This document shows positions 63,264-64,000 of a stretch of DNA of 64,000 nucleotides, one piece after another (within the stretch, counting starts at the first letter, position 1; every line of letters begins with the position of its first letter). The notes beneath the pieces are model-generated. The model did not search any database and was not told where the DNA came from. It saw nothing but the letters and a program-made list of their open reading frames with translations. This DNA is from Afipia felis ATCC 53690 (GTDB taxonomy: Bacteria; Pseudomonadota; Alphaproteobacteria; Rhizobiales; Xanthobacteraceae): positions 1,736,001-1,800,000 of the forward strand of contig NZ_KB375270.1 in NCBI RefSeq assembly GCF_000314735.2. Direction: 5' to 3'. The position numbers and the translations under genes are program-made.

Positions 63264-63557
63264 ATGACCACATACATCATGCTGGCAACCTGGACTGACC
63301 AGGGAATGCAAAACGCCAAGGACTCGCCGCGCCGCCTGGATTTGGCGAAAAAAGCCCTCAAGGACATGGACGGAGAGTTCAAGTCATTCTTCCTTACGAT
63401 GGGCGACTTTGACTTCGTTGCGGTTTATGAAGCGCCGGACGATGCGATCGCCGCACGTTTCACTTTGCAATTGGGCCTCCTGGGAAACATTCGAACGCGC
63501 ACGTTGAAAGCATTTCCCGAAGCAGCCTACCGGGAAATCATCACTTCGCTAGGCTAG
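63264..63557 (+). CDS. GYD domain protein
   Basis: A 97-aa soluble protein matching the GYD-domain family: a ferredoxin-like alpha/beta sandwich opening with YIMLATWTDQGMQNAKDSP and containing the family's GDFDFVAVYEAPDD. TAGGAGG precedes the ATG at an ideal distance. Function of the family is unknown; small standalone members occur throughout the rhizobia. Confidence 0.85.
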   Translation: MTTYIMLATWTDQGMQNAKDSPRRLDLAKKALKDMDGEFKSFFLTMGDFDFVAVYEAPDDAIAARFTLQLGLLGNIRTRTLKAFPEAAYREIITSLG

Positions 63558-63913
63558 TTGAGCGCCGGGCGCGCGCTTGGCATTTCTATCTATCCTGGTT
63601 GTCAGCTATGAAGTCCTCGTATGCGAGTTCAAGGCTCCGGGCAAAAAAGACGTCCCCGGGGCTCAGAAACCCGCAGCAGGTTGATGATGCCGTCGCCTAC
63701 TCAAACAGTTCGATGCGACGGGAAAGAAGACCGAGGCGTCTCCTCCCGCAGAAAAATAAACAAGGACACGTACGCACAGAGATCAACGGTACCAACCCTG
63801 AGACAGGAGCATTTGCCAGTTGATAACCACCCCGTGCCCGTGAACTCGTTGCGTCACCCGCAGACCGATATGGCTTGGGTTCATCTTAGCCGGGCCGCTA
63901 ACAACATGATGGC
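63558..63913. other. 356-base gap with no supportable gene
   Basis: Several short frames overlap here, including a basic 71-codon frame (63608-63823), but none has a ribosome site, domain or convincing composition. Patches that read like Lys/Pro/Ala-rich protein in shifting frames may be remnants of a decayed gene. Nothing more can be said. Confidence 0.4.
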
Positions 63914-64000
63914 CTAAGCCGCCGGGCGACGGCCTGCTATGATTTGGTCTGCCGCCCGGCCGGTCACCTCCGCCATGTGGTCGAACTGGCGGGTAAACCC
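63914..64000 (-). CDS. C-terminal end of a gene entering from the right (partial)
   Basis: On the minus strand an open frame runs from the window edge for 28 codons to a TAG at 63914-63916. The GC-rich third positions and the Arg/Ala-rich tail (ending GRRPAA) look coding. The N-terminal part lies outside the window and the family is unknown. Confidence 0.35.
   Translation of the reverse strand, partial: GFTRQFDHMAEVTGRAADQIIAGRRPAA

Noticed and set aside
63608..63823. Basic 71-codon open frame
   Set aside because: No ribosome site, no domain, and overlapping frames are equally open; treated as part of an empty gap.
1..64000. CRISPR arrays, insertion sequences, prophage genes, tRNA or rRNA genes
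   Set aside because: No evenly spaced repeats, transposase or integrase motifs, or tRNA-like T-loop plus acceptor structures were recognised. A tRNAscan-SE and ISfinder search would be decisive.

Overview
This 64 kb window looks like a chromosomal stretch from an alphaproteobacterium of the Hyphomicrobiales, most likely the Nitrobacteraceae (Bradyrhizobium / Rhodopseudomonas / Afipia relatives). That placement is an inference from the moderately high GC content, the style of the proteins (NitT/TauT-type ABC transporters beside CoA-thioester enzymes, FCD-type GntR and IclR regulators) and the absence of phage, insertion-sequence or RNA genes. I see no tRNA, rRNA, transposase or CRISPR array. 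Almost everything is metabolic: small regulated modules that each import an organic acid and turn it into CoA thioesters or another central intermediate.

Layout. (1) 1-6.8 kb: an alpha/beta hydrolase of the haloacetate dehalogenase type, an AEC-family exporter, an MFS transporter, a membrane diguanylate cyclase and a large secreted protein with a candidate Cys/His site. (2) 6.9-13.4 kb: a GntR regulator, two related FAD oxidoreductases facing away from each other around a palindromic operator, and a TauABC-like importer. (3) 13.4-25.5 kb: a ketopantoate-reductase-like gene; an eight-gene, largely translationally coupled operon (iclR, acyl-CoA synthetase, two-subunit CoA transferase, PotD/A/B/C-like importer); and a second iclR-led operon (class III CoA transferase, crotonase) that ends at a clear intrinsic terminator. 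(4) 25.6-28.6 kb: a homodimeric 2-oxoacid dehydrogenase E1 opposite an Lrp-type regulator. (5) 28.6-34.0 kb: an SDR, an ABC importer and an alpha/beta hydrolase, with a divergent GntR gene. (6) 34.1-46.1 kb: an operon containing acyl-CoA ligase, glutaryl-CoA dehydrogenase, enoyl-CoA hydratase, 3-hydroxyacyl-CoA dehydrogenase, thiolase and ABC importer parts, facing a LysR gene across a 26-bp inverted repeat. Read together, this is a complete route from imported glutarate (or a close dicarboxylate) to acetyl-CoA. (7) 46.2-52.7 kb: a phosphonoacetate hydrolase gene with a dedicated ABC importer and a divergent LysR regulator. (8) 52.9-57.4 kb: two DUF202 membrane proteins, an EamA exporter, a 4-hydroxybutyryl-CoA-dehydratase-like flavoprotein that seems to have lost iron-sulfur ligands, and a TetR/isochorismatase pair. 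(9) 57.4-64 kb: the least ordinary part. It has a long non-coding gap with strong hairpins, a three-gene set (HAD-domain 835-aa protein, DxD glycosyltransferase-like protein, N-formyltransferase-like protein) that may build or decorate a surface glycan, a possible 40-aa membrane peptide, a GYD-domain protein and the edge of another gene.

The strongest leads for new biology are the HAD/DxD/formyltransferase set, the AbfD-like protein lacking cluster cysteines, the SDR and the CoA-transferase subunit whose canonical catalytic residues are replaced, and several well-formed operator palindromes in the divergent promoters. All residue comparisons rest on remembered family motifs, not on alignments run here.
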